A stretch of DNA of 21,861 nt. Origin: Chloroflexota bacterium (lineage in GTDB: Bacteria; Chloroflexota; Ktedonobacteria; Ktedonobacterales; Ktedonobacteraceae). The notes beneath the pieces are model-generated. The model saw only the letters and a list, made by a program, of their open reading frames with translations. It had not been told where the DNA came from and ran no database searches. A program made the translations under genes and the position numbers. Below, piece by piece: positions 8,003-14,834 of this stretch (the stretch's first letter is position 1; each line of letters begins with the position of its first letter). Location of the stretch: NCBI GenBank assembly GCA_902812455.1, contig CADDZH010000092.1, positions 1-21,861 of the forward strand, written 5' to 3'.

Positions 8003-9886
8003 TCAATCCTCGATGCCGCAAGCGCAGGTATTGATTTCACGGGAGATCACCCAGTCCGTGCCATCCACATGAATATGCGTGGTGCAGGGCATACAAGGAT
8101 CGAAGCTGCGGATTGTCCGTAAGATATCGATGCCTTTGTACTTATCCGGGCTGGAGAAAGTCTCCAGGATAGGTGTGTTGAGTACTGCCTCCTCATATGG
8201 GCCTGGGTTGCCCCACGGGTCCTTTGGGCTGGCATTCCACGTCGAAGGAGTCAGTATCTGGTAGTTGCTCAGCGCTCCGTCGTCAATGGTAGCGTGGTGT
8301 GTCAGGTAGCCACGACCAGCACCCCAGAAGCCAGCGCCAATGTGGAAGCCCTTGCGTGGTGGCTCAAAGGGGGTATGGATCTTGTCTTTGCCCTGCTTGA
8401 GCAGATCCAAGCCGATAAGCCAGTTATCGAAGGCAATCACTGTGACATAGGCAAGGTGGTAGGCACGACCACGATTGCGCTCGAAGGCATTCCACACATC
8501 GGGAATCTTCCACTCCAGGTCCATAGCAGGCAAGGTACTTTCAGGCACATGGATCTTCAGGCTCTTGCCGGTTGGCTCAAGGAAGCGCCTATGGGGCAGG
8601 ACGCCACCAGCGGCTGTGTTCCATAAGCGCGCTGAGCATTCTGCTTCCATCGCCCGGCGATCCCAGCGGGGTGACGTTGCCCAGGAGTACTTCTCGCGCC
8701 AGTTCTGGCCTATGGGCTGGGGTTTAGTCTCCTTGTTCCACATATGGAACGGGCTGATTGGGTTGCCGGCGGGATCCGTCCTGAAGCGCGGATGAGCGGC
8801 ATTCCAGGTCTCGTAAAACGAGTGCTCGACGAACTCTTCGACGCCAATGTTGAGTGTTTGAAGCTTGGTAGTGACGAGCTCACCCTCCACGATCACACCT
8901 GGCGTAGCCCAGCGCCGCTCGCCCCACTCATTGCAGTGTTCGTATGAAGCATCGTAGGCAAAGGGATCATCCCAGATGCCGGAATCGATGAGATTGGCCG
9001 GGCGCATGCCAACCTTCTTGTACTCAGGATTGACATCGTAGAAGAAATCACAGATATCGTCCCAGATACCCACCGTCTTCTTACAATAGTCAAACAGTTG
9101 GTACAGGCGGGAGTAGATTTCGTTGAAGCTGCTGATGCTGACCGTCGTGGTCATGCCGCCTGGGATGACGGTCTCAGGATGCGGGTACTTGCCACCGATA
9201 AGGACGTATGCCTCGCGTGCCACTCGGGTCATTTGCAATCCTTCAAGGTACAACGTACCGGTCAAGGGATTGAGCTCGGTCATGATCTCGCCGATTGTCT
9301 TGTAGCCATGAACATCAGCATGAGGAGCCGGGGTCGTCTTAGCCTTCTCCCAGATCTCTGGATTGGTGGTTTCAACGATTGCTTGTGAGTAGTCAGGCCC
9401 GGCCAGCAAGAACAGGTGCAGCGGGTTGTCATACCAGAACTCCAGGGCCAGCAACAGGTTGCGCACGGTGATGCCGAGTGGAGGTGGAACAACAGGGAAA
9501 GCCATTTCCATGGCGAGGGACGATGTCGTAGAATGGACGCCTCCACATACACCACACGCCCGGCTGCTGATGAACGCGGCATCGCGAGGATCGCGGCCCT
9601 TCAGGATGACCTCGTAGCCACGAAACAGGGTAGCCATCGAGTTGGTTTCCAGAACACGCCGCTCATTGAGATCGACCACACTGTGGAAGGCCAGCGCTCC
9701 CGCTATGCGCGTTACAGGGTCAAAATCGACCGATTTGATATGGCCATTGCGTGCCAGCAAATCTTTGATCCGATCGGCCTGCTCATCAAGAGAACGTGTC
9801 TGATACGCATATGGATCGCGCACACCCTCTCTAAGGTGCGCCTTACCGTTTTCATCAAATTCGATGGGGAGATTCTTGAAACACAT
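8003..9886 (-). CDS. Second [NiFe]-hydrogenase large subunit, divergent group 1
   Basis: A catalytic subunit of 627 residues. The nickel-ligand motifs are RACGVCGGVH (Cys101, Cys104) and DPCMPCTTH (Cys598, Cys601). A 23-residue tail follows His604 and ends in Cys-Ala-Cys, consistent with a cleavable propeptide. It has a longer N-terminus (about 50 residues before DPVTRIAG) than the hhyL product and differs through most of its length, so it is not a recent duplicate. The start has a strong AAGGAGG. Upstream are five small membrane-protein genes that separate it from its small subunit at 11531. The subgroup is uncertain: a 1f- or 1l-like clade is possible, but I cannot decide this from motifs alone. 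No Sec codon is used. Confidence 0.93.
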   Translation of the reverse strand: MCFKNLPIEFDENGKAHLREGVRDPYAYQTRSLDEQADRIKDLLARNGHIKSVDFDPVTRIAGALAFHSVVDLNERRVLETNSMATLFRGYEVILKGRDPRDAAFISSRACGVCGGVHSTTSSLAMEMAFPVVPPPLGITVRNLLLALEFWYDNPLHLFLLAGPDYSQAIVETTNPEIWEKAKTTPAPHADVHGYKTIGEIMTELNPLTGTLYLEGLQMTRVAREAYVLIGGKYPHPETVIPGGMTTTVSISSFNEIYSRLYQLFDYCKKTVGIWDDICDFFYDVNPEYKKVGMRPANLIDSGIWDDPFAYDASYEHCNEWGERRWATPGVIVEGELVTTKLQTLNIGVEEFVEHSFYETWNAAHPRFRTDPAGNPISPFHMWNKETKPQPIGQNWREKYSWATSPRWDRRAMEAECSARLWNTAAGGVLPHRRFLEPTGKSLKIHVPESTLPAMDLEWKIPDVWNAFERNRGRAYHLAYVTVIAFDNWLIGLDLLKQGKDKIHTPFEPPRKGFHIGAGFWGAGRGYLTHHATIDDGALSNYQILTPSTWNASPKDPWGNPGPYEEAVLNTPILETFSSPDKYKGIDILRTIRSFDPCMPCTTHIHVDGTDWVISREINTCACGIED

Positions 9887-9898
9887 GGGATTGCCTCC

Positions 9899-10174
9899 TT
9901 AGCGCCCAAATAACTTAGCCACAGCCGCCAGGTCTCCATCGACCGCTAGCAGGCCAGTAAGCAACTGACTTAGAGCGCCGTTAATCGTGCTCAGTTTGTT
10001 GGGAAGGGGCTGCGTATCTTTTACAATCGCGTCCAATCCGCCAGCTAGCTGGTATAAATTGCGGCGCGCGCGGCTTAGCGCTATGATAATACCGAGCAGA
10101 TAGATAACCAGTACCAGCACCACGATAAACACGACGGCCAGGCTGATGTATAGCAGGATGCTCCCTATCATCAA
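9899..10174 (-). CDS. Small single-span membrane protein 5
   Basis: A 91-residue protein with an N-terminal hydrophobic span (residues about 4-30) followed by a soluble helical tail containing LPNKLSTINGALSQLLTGLL and VDGDLAAVAKL. The tail resembles that of the protein at 10512-10811 (TGHLPTEVSKLNPALAQVAAGLQQVDERLA), so these two are probably paralogues. Its ATG overlaps the upstream stop by four bases (10171-10174), implying translational coupling. The stop lies 12 bases before the large-subunit start. It is probably part of a membrane scaffold or anchor for the second hydrogenase. Confidence 0.85.
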   Translation of the reverse strand: MMIGSILLYISLAVVFIVVLVLVIYLLGIIIALSRARRNLYQLAGGLDAIVKDTQPLPNKLSTINGALSQLLTGLLAVDGDLAAVAKLFGR

Positions 10175-10515
10175 GGCCTCCTTTCAGATCCGCTCTGGGC
10201 CACGCGCTCGGTGAGAGCCGATCCGATGGTCCCGGTGTGTGACTTGATCGACTCCGCAGCGCTGAGCAACTGCGTAGCAACAGCAATTGTGTCATCCAGC
10301 GCCTTGATGTGCTGGGTATTGCTGGCTATACCAACCCCTGCATCGCGCATCTCAGCAAGGTAGCGCTCGATGTTTCGCGCCGCAGTGAGGGTACGGTGCA
10401 GTAAATAAACCACAAGTGGAAGGATGACCAGCACGGCGATAGCCAGCGTGACGATCCAGATCACGTAGACTGCCGTTGGAACAATGATCGAATCTTGCAG
10501 GGCAGCGAATATCAT
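10171..10515 (-). CDS. Small single-span membrane protein 4
   Basis: A 114-residue protein with a hydrophobic span at about residues 10-38 and a helical tail (NIERYLAEMRDAGVG, then SNTQHIKALDDTIAVATQLL and AAESIKSH). The tail shares the pattern 'D-T/N-x-x-V/A-x-x-L-L-x-x-A-x-x-I' with the proteins at 10826 and 11146. It overlaps both neighbours by four bases (10171-10174 and 10512-10515). No catalytic or cofactor motifs are seen. Presumed membrane-associated partner of the hydrogenase. Confidence 0.85.
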   Translation of the reverse strand: MIFAALQDSIIVPTAVYVIWIVTLAIAVLVILPLVVYLLHRTLTAARNIERYLAEMRDAGVGIASNTQHIKALDDTIAVATQLLSAAESIKSHTGTIGSALTERVAQSGSERRP

Positions 10516-10811
10516 GGCGTACCCTCCTGCTGCTGGACGACAGCCTCGATTGTCTTCGCCAGGCGCTCGTCTACTTGCTGCAAGCCGGCCGCAACCTGGG
10601 CGAGGGCCGGGTTGAGCTTCGAGACCTCGGTTGGCAAGTGCCCCGTCTCCTGTTCAATCGCTCTAAGCCCGAAGGCCAGCTTGGCGAGGAAACTATCCGG
10701 CTTGCCACCAATCGCTTCAAGGGTGATAGATATCTGGCCCAGGTAAATGGCCAGCACGCCAAAGAAGATTACCACCACCACCGCTGAGATTACCGTCAAG
10801 AGGACCAGCAT
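10512..10811 (-). CDS. Small single-span membrane protein 3
   Basis: A 99-residue protein whose span begins immediately (MLVLLTVISAVVVVIFFGVL). The tail is amphipathic and helical, with EAIGGKPDSFLAKLAFGLRA and SKLNPALAQVAAGLQQVDER. The ATG at 10811 is chosen because AAGGAGG lies 7 bases upstream; an in-frame ATG 63 bases earlier would run into the preceding gene. Its tail matches that of the protein at 9899-10174, so it belongs to the second of two sub-families in this five-gene set. Confidence 0.85.
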   Translation of the reverse strand: MLVLLTVISAVVVVIFFGVLAIYLGQISITLEAIGGKPDSFLAKLAFGLRAIEQETGHLPTEVSKLNPALAQVAAGLQQVDERLAKTIEAVVQQQEGTP

Positions 10812-10825
10812 GTTGATTCCTCCTT

Positions 10826-11149
10826 TTAGTGAATTTCTACCTGAGAGCGCGCGCAAGTGGGACAACCTGGGCACTGTTCGGCGTGGTGCTCGATAGCATC
10901 CGCACCTGCGAGGATCTGCTTCGCCGTCTCAAGTATTTCGCCTGCCACACGGTTGGTGTCCACCAACAGGGGAATATGGACGGTATTGTTGGCCACCAAC
11001 TTGCCGGTCGTCCAGATCTCCTCGACTGTGTTGAGGATGCTCCGCGCTGTCCGGAGTACCATCGCCAGCAACAATGCGACCACGAGGGTGACTACCAGGA
11101 GCAGAGCAATCGAAATTCCCCAGACAAGGTAAACTGCCTGATATGTCAT
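10826..11149 (-). CDS. Small single-span membrane protein 2 with CPGCPTC
   Basis: A 107-residue protein with a span at about residues 5-32, then a helical tail containing LLVDTNRVAGEILETAKQIL. Near the C-terminus is ECPGCPTC-type sequence (EQCPGCPTCAR), with three Cys. This Cys cluster is absent from the other four small proteins and could bind metal or an Fe-S cluster. The ATG at 11149 overlaps the upstream stop by four bases. Homology of the DTN-x-VA segment to the upstream protein (EDTNMVARQLLAGAQSIL) indicates gene duplication. Confidence 0.85.
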   Translation of the reverse strand: MTYQAVYLVWGISIALLLVVTLVVALLLAMVLRTARSILNTVEEIWTTGKLVANNTVHIPLLVDTNRVAGEILETAKQILAGADAIEHHAEQCPGCPTCARSQVEIH

Positions 11150-11454
11150 GCGCTTGCCCCCTCTCGCCGCCTGTCGGCATCCTGCTGCGCCTGAACGATT
11201 TGTCCGGCATGGGATAGGATGGATTGCGCGCCTGCGAGCAATTGCCTGGCGACCATATTCGTGTCTTCCAAAGCCCAGATAACCTGGGTATTCTCGCGGA
11301 TCTGCCTGACCATGCCCAGAGCCGCTTTTGCACCGCGGTCGATGCTCTTCGCTATTAGCAGAATGGTCAGGAGCAGCACTGCCGCAATCACGACAATCAC
11401 TGCGGCAATGATGAGACCGATGTACCAGTAGAAGAAAAGGACTTGATCCGTCAT
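11146..11454 (-). CDS. Small single-span membrane protein 1
   Basis: A 102-residue protein with a long hydrophobic stretch at about residues 8-36, then a charged helical tail with QVIWALEDTNMVARQLLAGA. The start at 11454 has GAGAGGAG upstream. It is the first of five small membrane-protein genes and lies 76 bases downstream of the small-subunit gene. The tail is predicted to be helical or coiled-coil and ends in a polar QQDADRRREGASA. Function is inferred from its position between the two hydrogenase subunit genes. Confidence 0.85.
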   Translation of the reverse strand: MTDQVLFFYWYIGLIIAAVIVVIAAVLLLTILLIAKSIDRGAKAALGMVRQIRENTQVIWALEDTNMVARQLLAGAQSILSHAGQIVQAQQDADRRREGASA

Positions 11455-11530
11455 AGGGATCTCCTCTCACTAACCAGTTTCCAATATCAATACATAAGGA
11501 ACCAACCGGAAGTTCTAGCGGTTATGCCGG

Positions 11531-12871
11531 TTATTTCCGCTCCTGTTCTGGACGTGCCCCGCTTTGGCCGGGGCGAACACCAGGTACCTCGTACCCACCT
11601 GAGTACATCTCTTCAGGCTTGGTGCGACCAGGTGTTTCGGCATTGAGGAACTGCAGCTTCTCATAGAAGAAATGGACGGTCTTCTTGAGCGGACCAGGCT
11701 CCGGAACATTGCCCCAGCCGCTCGGCACGCGCTGCCGCTTGTCCCAGAGCTGCTCGCGGTTCTGGAACTGCATGGTCACACGACGCAGTGGCCGGACAAA
11801 CGAGCCAACCGTACGCGAGGCGCCAGTAGATACCAGCGAGCCAGGTGGACGCTTGTAGAAGGGTGAGAAGCGGTCGGGAAAGCCTGGCATGGTGCAGCCG
11901 ATACAGACGCCACCGGTATTCATACAGCCGCCAAGGTGATTGATAGCCCCACGCGAGGTGATATTGCACTGCACAACGGGACCCCAGCAGCCAATTTCCA
12001 CCAGGCATTCTTTATCGCCGTACTCGTGGGCAAACACTCCCTCTTCATAATAGCCGGCGCGCACGCAGCGGCGATGAACTGTCTCACTGAACAGCCAGGC
12101 TGGCCGCCCCAGCTCATCGAATTCCGGCAAGGGGCCGTAACCATTGAGGAAGAGCAGGATAGCGGCAACCGTCTCAGTAAAGTTATCCCCGATAGGGGAA
12201 CAGCCAGGAACGTTCACCACAGGTAGGCCGAGAGCGCTACGATAGTCTTTGCCTAGAAAATCCATAACGCTCATGGCGCCTGTAGGGTTGCCGTATGCTG
12301 CTGGAATGCCGCCCCAGGTGGCGCAGGTGCCAATAGCAATGACCGCCGCAGCGCCCGGCGCGAGCCGTTTCAGCCACTCAGCCGTCGATATCGGCGTGCC
12401 CTCGCGTGAACCCTCCATGACACTGACCCCCATAGCGCACCAGTAACCACCCGTTTCTTTTGCCAGATCCTCATTGGCGATAGAGCCTTCGTAGATCACG
12501 ACGTAGGGCGCGTTCAGTTTGCCCTCGGCGGCCAGCTCGTAATTTTTCACGAAGGCTTCGCCTGCCTCGACTGAGACGACCGGATGGTGGAGGACGACAC
12601 GCGGCACACCGGGCAGGCGACCGAGCAAGAGATCCTCAACGCTTGGAGCAGTAGCGCCCGTCACAGCAACACTGCAGCCATCACAACTCATACCGGCAAG
12701 CCAGTAGGCGTGCACCACCTTCACCGGTCCCAGCAAAGCGCCCTCGCGCCCTTGCGCAGGGTCCTTCTTCAACTCGCGCTCGACGCTCGAGCTCATCCAA
12801 TCGACTGGCTCTACACGTTCTGCCACGGTCTCCTTTTCAAGTGGAGAGGGTGGTATTGTCAGTTCTTCCAT
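11531..12871 (-). CDS. Second [NiFe]-hydrogenase small subunit, extended
   Basis: A 446-residue electron-transfer subunit, about 100 longer than HhyS. The proximal-cluster motif here is canonical, SCDGC (Cys63, Cys66), in contrast to the Cys-x-x-Asp of the other small subunit. Other cluster motifs are GTCATWGG, NVPGCSP, TVHRRCVRAG, EIGCWGPVVQCN and GGCMNTGGVCIGCTMPGFPD. The additional Cys of the six-Cys proximal cluster of O2-tolerant group 1d enzymes are absent. The N-terminus has about 50 extra residues with no Tat motif. The C-terminus has about 110 extra residues, rich in charged residues and Pro, with no membrane helix, so anchoring may depend on the five small membrane proteins. The ATG at 12871 has AAGGAG upstream; an in-frame ATG at 12913 has no such site. 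Confidence 0.93.
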   Translation of the reverse strand: MEELTIPPSPLEKETVAERVEPVDWMSSSVERELKKDPAQGREGALLGPVKVVHAYWLAGMSCDGCSVAVTGATAPSVEDLLLGRLPGVPRVVLHHPVVSVEAGEAFVKNYELAAEGKLNAPYVVIYEGSIANEDLAKETGGYWCAMGVSVMEGSREGTPISTAEWLKRLAPGAAAVIAIGTCATWGGIPAAYGNPTGAMSVMDFLGKDYRSALGLPVVNVPGCSPIGDNFTETVAAILLFLNGYGPLPEFDELGRPAWLFSETVHRRCVRAGYYEEGVFAHEYGDKECLVEIGCWGPVVQCNITSRGAINHLGGCMNTGGVCIGCTMPGFPDRFSPFYKRPPGSLVSTGASRTVGSFVRPLRRVTMQFQNREQLWDKRQRVPSGWGNVPEPGPLKKTVHFFYEKLQFLNAETPGRTKPEEMYSGGYEVPGVRPGQSGARPEQERK

Positions 12872-12957
12872 CAGGTCGCTCCTTCCATAGCAACTCGTTG
12901 AACCGTACAGCAATGCAATTCCCTTGCTGGCGTTTCACGGCGCCTGTATTCTCTCAA

Positions 12958-13734
12958 CTACTCGCTAACGGCAGCTAGCTTTTCCCGTAATTGTTCAACT
13001 TTTTGAACGTAGGCCGACTGCGGGTCACGATCCAGAATTGGAGTCACGGTCTGATCCGCCTCGAGCACTTCTTCATCGAATGGGAGCACCGCAATGACCT
13101 CAATTCCTCGCTCAGCACAGTACCGGTGAATTAGCTCTTCCTCATGCGCGCTACGGATCTTGTTTGCCACCGCGTATATCTGCTTGATTCCAAGTTCCTT
13201 TGCGAGGGGAATCATTCGACCAAGTGTTTCCAGGGAGCGGTAGTATGGTTCTGTGATCAAGAGGAGAGTGTCCACATGACGCAGGGTGCCTCGACTGAGA
13301 TGCTCTATAGAAGCTTCCATGTCGAGCACAGTAACGCCATGCGTGCTGCCAAGTTCTCCAACCAGGCCACGGACCGTGGCATGTTGTCCGCAGAGTCAGC
13401 CACGCCCTGCGCCAAGCAAGCCCGTCATCACCAGCACGCCAACACCGTCAGGACCAATGGCGCCATAGTTTGCCAGCACTTCAGCAAACGGGCGCTTTAG
13501 TCGCAATACAGCCGTACCCTGTCCATCGTCCACCTCTTCCAGGATGTCCTCACGCGGTATCCGGCCTAGTTTAGCGACTTGTTCCGGCTTCAGGCCGAGA
13601 GCCACGGCCAGATTGGGATTGGGATCGTCATCAATGGCGACGACTGGATAGTCATGGCGAGCAAATAAGCGAGCCAGTGTGGCTGCCGTCGTCGTCTTGC
13701 CCGAACCCCCTTTTCCTGCTACTCCAATACGCAT
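12958..13734 (-). CDS. CooC/MinD-type ATPase with in-frame UGA: putative selenoprotein
   Basis: Reading through one TGA (13396-13398) gives a full-length product of 258 residues, normal for CooC-type nickel-insertion ATPases. It has the deviant Walker A GKGGSGKTT (residues 8-16), the switch segment IDDDPNPNLA, the family landmarks HATVRGLVGEL and VLDMEAS, and a C-terminal NKIRS-type base-recognition motif. The UGA is codon 113, in GAGRG-U-LCGQHATVR, exactly where CooC proteins carry the first Cys of their CxC metal site (Cys112/Cys114 in the characterised CooC1), making UxC here. Both halves are in the same frame. A SECIS-like hairpin follows the UGA, and selC lies 7 kb away. The alternative is a nonsense mutation or sequencing error splitting it into 13396-13734 and 12958-13329. 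Likely role: nickel delivery or maturation for the adjacent hydrogenases. The start ATG 13734 has GAGGTG upstream. Confidence 0.8.
13359..13398 (-). promoter_or_regulatory. UGA Sec codon plus SECIS-like hairpin (CooC-like gene)
   Basis: In mRNA sense the UGA (13396-13398) is followed by GCCACGGUCCGUGGC at nucleotides 16-30 downstream (13366-13380). This is a perfect 6-bp stem with the loop region reading GGUC. A lower stem CAAC (13383-13386) pairs with GUUG (13359-13362) across a small internal loop. The E. coli fdhF SECIS also displays a GGUC apical loop, about 19-22 nucleotides after its UGA; here it is at 21-24. Stem, loop composition and distance fit the bacterial SECIS model. Confidence 0.65.
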
Positions 13735-13807
13735 ATTTCACCTCATACGACATGTGCTAAAATAACAATTTGCCAGCGAGATGATGAGCCAGTAAGGTTG
13801 CCTGTAT

Positions 13808-14242
13808 TTATGCTTCTTGCGATTGACCCATGGGCGCTTCCTTGTCCTGAGATTGCTCATTTAGAGCCAATTGACCAACTCTGGCCATATAGAGGGTAAG
13901 GTAACGATCAAGCACTTTGCGATTCTGGCGGATGCTCTGAGCCCAGGTATGCAAGAGATCTTCTCCCTCAGAGCTCAATTCGTAGGTGCGGCGGGGGGGA
14001 CCATGACTGCTCGGATCCCACCGCGAGATCACGAGGCCATCGCGCTCCATCTGGCGCAGCGTGCGGTAGACGGCTGCAGGATCGGGCGCACCAATGCTTA
14101 AACCAGCCTGTGCTAACCGGTCAAGGAGATCGTAGCCATGCGATGGATGCTGGTAAAGCAGCAACAGGAGGCAGGGTTGCAAAAAGTTTTTGGGCTGCCC
14201 ACCATTGCACTGGCACGCCGGTTCATTATTTCCAGTAACCAT
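13808..14242 (-). CDS. PadR-family transcriptional regulator
   Basis: A 144-residue repressor-like protein. The PadR winged helix is clear: LLLLLYQHPSHGYDLLDRLAQ, then AAVYRTLRQMERDGLVISRW and RRTYELSSEGEDLL, followed by a helical dimerisation tail. An N-terminal CQCNGGQPKNFLQPC segment contributes three Cys and could make it metal- or redox-responsive. The ATG at 14242 is chosen because it places the shared upstream element (14285-14334) at a distance similar to that before the neighbouring gene; GTG 14278 with an overlapping AAAGAGG is the alternative. It lies about 75 bases upstream of the CooC-like gene in the same direction, so it may be part of, and control, the hydrogenase operon. Autoregulation is likely. 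Confidence 0.9.
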   Translation of the reverse strand: MVTGNNEPACQCNGGQPKNFLQPCLLLLLYQHPSHGYDLLDRLAQAGLSIGAPDPAAVYRTLRQMERDGLVISRWDPSSHGPPRRTYELSSEGEDLLHTWAQSIRQNRKVLDRYLTLYMARVGQLALNEQSQDKEAPMGQSQEA

Positions 14243-14284
14243 CAACTCGACAGTATCTGATAGATCCAAAGGCAACACCTCTTT

Positions 14285-14334
14285 GTATTTGCAACTTCTC
14301 TATATGCATCTTACAAATACTACCTAATATTGTA
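14285..14334 (-). promoter_or_regulatory. Duplicated promoter/operator element, copy 1
   Basis: A ~50-base element upstream of the PadR gene, nearly identical to 14707-14757. It begins gtatttgca, has a shared ttctctatatg core and ends tattgta. Within it GTATTTG and CAAATAC form a perfect 7-bp inverted repeat (14285-14320). The sharing of this element by the PadR gene and its neighbour suggests PadR autoregulation and co-control. Confidence 0.55.
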
Positions 14335-14373
14335 ATGACTCGCAACACGAGATGTCAAGTAAGCAATCTTTTA

Positions 14374-14652
14374 CTATGAGGAGGGTAACTTACGGAGGAT
14401 ATCTTCGATATCAGGAAGGTGGTCGAGGGCATAGGCGATACAGACCTCTATGAACGTAGACTTGCGCACTTCTAGTGGATAGAGTTCATGGTTGGTCGTT
14501 TTATATGCCTCGCCAAGCCGATCGTATATGCCTTGCTCCAGGTAAATGCTGCGATGCACTCGTGTACGAGTCGGCTGCGGGCGCTCGCTGCTGTCTGAGA
14601 CATGAGATTGTCTTGCAACTGTCGCGCTGTGATCCTCGTTTGTATCCGCCAT
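14374..14652 (-). CDS. Small ribbon-helix-helix-like protein
   Basis: A 92-residue protein. The first ~35 residues are polar and probably disordered. The rest, RVHRSIYLEQGIYDRLGEAY followed by RKSTFIEVCIAYALDHLPDIEDIL, has the strand-helix-helix pattern of CopG/ParG-type ribbon-helix-helix DNA-binding proteins, although no specific family can be named. The ATG at 14652 is chosen for its AAAGGAG upstream; an earlier in-frame ATG at 14694 lacks one. It shares a 50-base upstream element with the PadR gene, so the two are probably co-regulated although separately transcribed. Confidence 0.7.
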   Translation of the reverse strand: MADTNEDHSATVARQSHVSDSSERPQPTRTRVHRSIYLEQGIYDRLGEAYKTTNHELYPLEVRKSTFIEVCIAYALDHLPDIEDILRKLPSS

Positions 14653-14706
14653 CGGTGGCTCCTTTTCAATTACATAAGCCAGATCAAGCAGCACTTTTTC
14701 CTGCCG

Positions 14707-14757
14707 GTATTTGCATATTCTCTATATGTATTTTACATATACCTGCCTGGTATTGTA
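14707..14757 (-). promoter_or_regulatory. Duplicated promoter/operator element, copy 2
   Basis: The second copy of the element at 14285-14334, 55 bases upstream of the small ribbon-helix-helix-like gene. It contains TATATGTA-ttt-TACATATA, a perfect 8-bp inverted repeat, matching the ATGT...ACAT half-site style of PadR-family operators. Differences from copy 1 are scattered single bases, consistent with an ancient duplication kept by selection. Confidence 0.55.
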
Positions 14758-14834
14758 CCGATTCCCCCATCAGGTGTCAAGATTCGGGGAGACTTTGGCT
14801 GTTTGCAACCTCAGCTCTTCCGCTTAGAGCTTCT

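Noticed and set aside
494..9886. Possible NiFeSe hydrogenase, given the tRNA-Sec in the window
   Set aside because: All four nickel-ligand positions of both large subunits are encoded as Cys, with no UGA in frame.
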